Positions 5,450 to 6,073 of a DNA stretch of 6,073 nucleotides are shown in pieces (positions within the stretch are counted from its first letter, which is position 1; each line of letters opens with the position of its first letter). The stretch lies in the NCBI GenBank assembly GCA_022402505.1, contig JAKRSE010000371.1, positions 1-6,073 on the forward strand, written 5' to 3'. The notes under the pieces were generated by a model. That model was not told where the DNA came from and made no database searches. It saw only the letters and a list, made by a program, of their open reading frames with translations. The stretch is from Fimbriimonadaceae bacterium (GTDB lineage Bacteria > Armatimonadota > Fimbriimonadia > Fimbriimonadales > Fimbriimonadaceae). A program made the translations under genes and the position numbers.

Positions 5450-6073
5450 ACACAGACTTGCCTTCTGTGAAGTTGGTGCTTTCCGTGTCCTCCAGCGCAC
5501 CGAGACCTACGGCTACGACCCGGACCTGGACTATCTGACCTCGGTCAACTACGGCGACGGCTCTCCGGTTCAGACCTGGCAGTACGACGCGGCGGGGAAC
5601 CGTTCGGCGGCCTCGGCGACTCCGGGCGCCTGGGTCTACGACAATCTGAACCGCATGACCGCCTCTCCCTGGGCGAGCTATGTGAACAGCTCCCTGGGCA
5701 GCCGTCTCAGCGAGACCTCCGGCGGGCAGACGACCGCCTATCGCTGGGATGCGGTGCAGCGGATGGCGTACCGTGGCCCGGCCCCCGGCGGAGCCCTGAC
5801 CGGCCACGCCTACACCTACCGGGCCGACGGGATGCGGGTCCGGAAGCAGAACCAGGCGGGGCTGGCGGCGAATGGGGCTCTGGTGTTCCACACCGCCGGC
5901 AACAAGGTCACCCGCACCTATCACGAAGGGCAGATGGCGGCCGAGGAGGAGGTTCTCCAGGGAGGAGCCCTGCAGACCCTGACCCGCAGCTTCCTGGGCG
6001 GTCGAGGCCTGGAGGCGATGACGACCACCGAATCCGGCAACACGACGACCGCCTATCCGCTGTATGATACGCA
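5442..6073 (+). CDS. 5'-truncated Rhs/YD-repeat core fragment, open at right edge
   Basis: The frame is open from just after the TAA at 5439-5441 to the window end, about 210 codons. Clear Rhs sequence begins around 5490 (TETYGYDPDLDYLTSVNYG) and continues with YD-type repeats at roughly 20-residue spacing: WQYDAAGNR, WVYDNLNRM, YRWDAVQRM and YTYRADGMRVRK. It ends in SFLGGRGLEAMTTTESGN and YPLYDT, the segment also present at the start of the upstream Rhs tip. No ATG, GTG or TTG exists in frame before ATG 5655, which is already inside the repeats, so the left end is a truncation or recombination scar, not a natural gene start. The first residues after 5442 (IEHRLAFCEVGAF) do not look like Rhs. 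It is probably another displaced Rhs module or the remnant of a full-length gene. GC content jumps back to core level here. The frame partly overlaps the end of the small membrane protein gene only by geometry. Confidence 0.8.
5451..5469. repeat. Short inverted repeat after the small membrane protein gene
   Basis: CACAGA (5451-5456) and TCTGTG (5464-5469) form a perfect 6-bp stem with a 7-base loop, starting 2 bp after the stop codon. No T-run follows, so it is a poor intrinsic terminator. It lies in the non-homologous strip just before the second Rhs core piece. Confidence 0.35.
5980..6073 (+). repeat. Direct repeat copy 2, Rhs core segment
   Basis: Second copy of the 94-base segment at 4366-4459, offset by 1614 bp, about 88% identical. 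Most differences are synonymous or conservative Ser/Thr changes (for example ISTTESGNTS versus MTTTESGNTT). The match reaches the window end and probably continues. Confidence 0.85.

Larger units (their letters stand above)
4761..5480. other. AT-rich island covering the variable Rhs tip and its partner gene
   Basis: Hand counts of 60-base blocks give about 50% GC at 4861-4920, 40% at 4921-4980, 50% at 5281-5340, 40% at 5341-5400 and 38% at 5401-5460, against 75% at 5581-5640 in the adjacent Rhs core. The drop begins right after the core boundary at 4760. Codons such as ATA, TTA, CTA and AAA, rare in the neighbours, appear here. This is the usual signature of an exchangeable Rhs C-terminal cassette acquired from elsewhere. 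Confidence 0.75.

Noticed and set aside
5451..5469. Inverted repeat as an intrinsic terminator
   Set aside because: Stem is only 6 bp with half A/T pairs and no T-run follows; kept only as a low-confidence repeat.
5433..5924. 163-codon minus-strand frame opposite the second Rhs piece
   Set aside because: The plus strand has uninterrupted YD repeats; the antisense frame has no recognisable motif.

Overview
This window comes from a GC-rich bacterial chromosome. By eye the housekeeping part is well above 60% GC, with strong G/C preference at third codon positions. The gene mix is a secreted clan GH-A glycoside hydrolase, a class II tRNA nucleotidyltransferase, an AI-2E family permease, a CHMI-like tautomerase and Rhs fragments. 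It does not fix a phylum. The style of the Rhs core resembles that of GC-rich environmental lineages such as Armatimonadota, but this is only an impression from memory.

Layout. Positions 1-1385, minus strand: the first 461 codons of a predicted exported glycoside hydrolase, with a signal peptide, an Ig-like N-terminal domain and a (beta/alpha)8 catalytic domain; it runs off the left edge. A 36-bp divergent gap follows. Positions 1422-4342, plus strand: a tight three-gene operon with gaps of 6 and 8 bp, encoding a tRNA CCA-adding-type enzyme with an HD domain, an AI-2E family multi-pass membrane protein, and a 116-aa protein related to 5-carboxymethyl-2-hydroxymuconate isomerase. Positions 4356-6073, plus strand: an Rhs region that abuts the operon with only 13 bp between them and no visible terminator.

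The Rhs region is the accessory part. It starts with a headless Rhs tip: about 135 residues of the end of the Rhs core joined to a 129-residue C-terminal domain with three or four predicted membrane helices (4356-5150). Five bases later, behind a very strong Shine-Dalgarno sequence and a TTG start, comes a 97-aa protein with three predicted membrane helices (5156-5449). The variable tip and the small gene fall to about 40-50% GC, against about 75% in a counted stretch of the flanking core. A second, longer Rhs core piece follows, with no start codon at its left junction and open at the right edge. Its last 94 bases repeat the first 94 bases of the first core piece at about 88% identity.

The simplest reading is an orphan Rhs-CT/immunity-like module beside another truncated Rhs module. 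Tip and partner would be a membrane-acting effector and a membrane-embedded immunity protein. That functional pairing is inferred from layout and membrane topology, not from recognised toxin or immunity families.
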